This document shows positions 8,009 to 8,042 of a stretch of 8,042 nucleotides of DNA, piece by piece. The position numbers and the translations under genes were made by a program. The notes beneath the pieces are model-generated. The model searched no databases and was not told the DNA's origin. It was given only the letters and a program-made list of their open reading frames with translations. This DNA comes from Myxococcaceae bacterium (GTDB lineage: Bacteria; Myxococcota; Myxococcia; Myxococcales; Myxococcaceae), in contig JAGSPQ010000118.1 in the NCBI GenBank assembly GCA_018262385.1, positions 1 through 8,042 on the forward strand, read 5' to 3'. The first letter of the stretch is position 1, and every line of letters begins with the position of its first letter.

Positions 8009-8037
8009 TTGACAGCTGCAGGGGTGTTGGTCAGGAT
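8009..8037 (+). promoter_or_regulatory. Possible promoter downstream of pheT
   Basis: A perfect TTGACA at 8009-8014 is followed after 17 bases by CAGGAT at 8032-8037 (3 of 6 to the -10 consensus, including the final T). It lies 26 bases after the pheT stop and points toward the next gene outside the window. The remaining post-pheT sequence (7983-8042) shows no terminator stem. The weak -10 keeps confidence low. Confidence 0.35.
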
Positions 8038-8042
8038 CGGAG

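Overview
The window is a stretch of bacterial chromosome, G+C-rich by eye, with the strong G/C third-position bias of a high-GC genome. It holds two divergent gene blocks. The best guess for the source is a myxobacterium or relative (Myxococcota, formerly Deltaproteobacteria). The grounds are a Gram-negative-style genome with spoVG directly upstream of prs, an infC gene that appears to start at AUC, and an IF3 with a long Ala/Pro-rich C-terminal tail. Both IF3 traits match what I recall of the Myxococcus xanthus IF3 (Dsg). This assignment is inference, not proof.

Left block, minus strand (about 1-2878), in transcription order: spoVG (RNA/DNA-binding regulator), prs (PRPP synthase), a predicted lipoprotein glycoside hydrolase of family GH1, and perhaps the first codons of a further gene with a secretion-signal-like N-terminus at the window edge. 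The prs stop and GH1 start codons overlap (TGATG). The prs start codon has no visible Shine-Dalgarno sequence and sits against a perfect 8-bp inverted repeat.

Right block, plus strand (about 2989-7982): infC (IF3), rpmI (bL35), rplT (bL20), pheS and pheT (phenylalanyl-tRNA synthetase alpha and beta). This is the classic translation operon order, but thrS is not directly upstream of infC; spoVG lies there in the opposite direction. A 174-bp divergent spacer (2879-3052) carries a sigma70-like promoter for infC. A strong intrinsic terminator lies between rplT and pheS, so close to the pheS ribosome-binding site that pheS transcription must pass through it. It therefore looks like an attenuator, in the same operon position as the E. 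coli pheM attenuator. A segment at the 3' end of rplT could pair with the terminator's 5' arm as an anti-terminator.

The coding content is mostly conserved housekeeping, and I see no novel multi-gene system. The points worth following are regulatory (AUC start, rplT-pheS attenuator, hairpin at the prs start, infC-rpmI leader) and the archaeal LacS-like GH1 lipoprotein attached to the prs operon. There are no tRNA or rRNA genes, CRISPR arrays, insertion sequences or phage genes that I can recognise. No gene-free stretch exceeds 300 bases.
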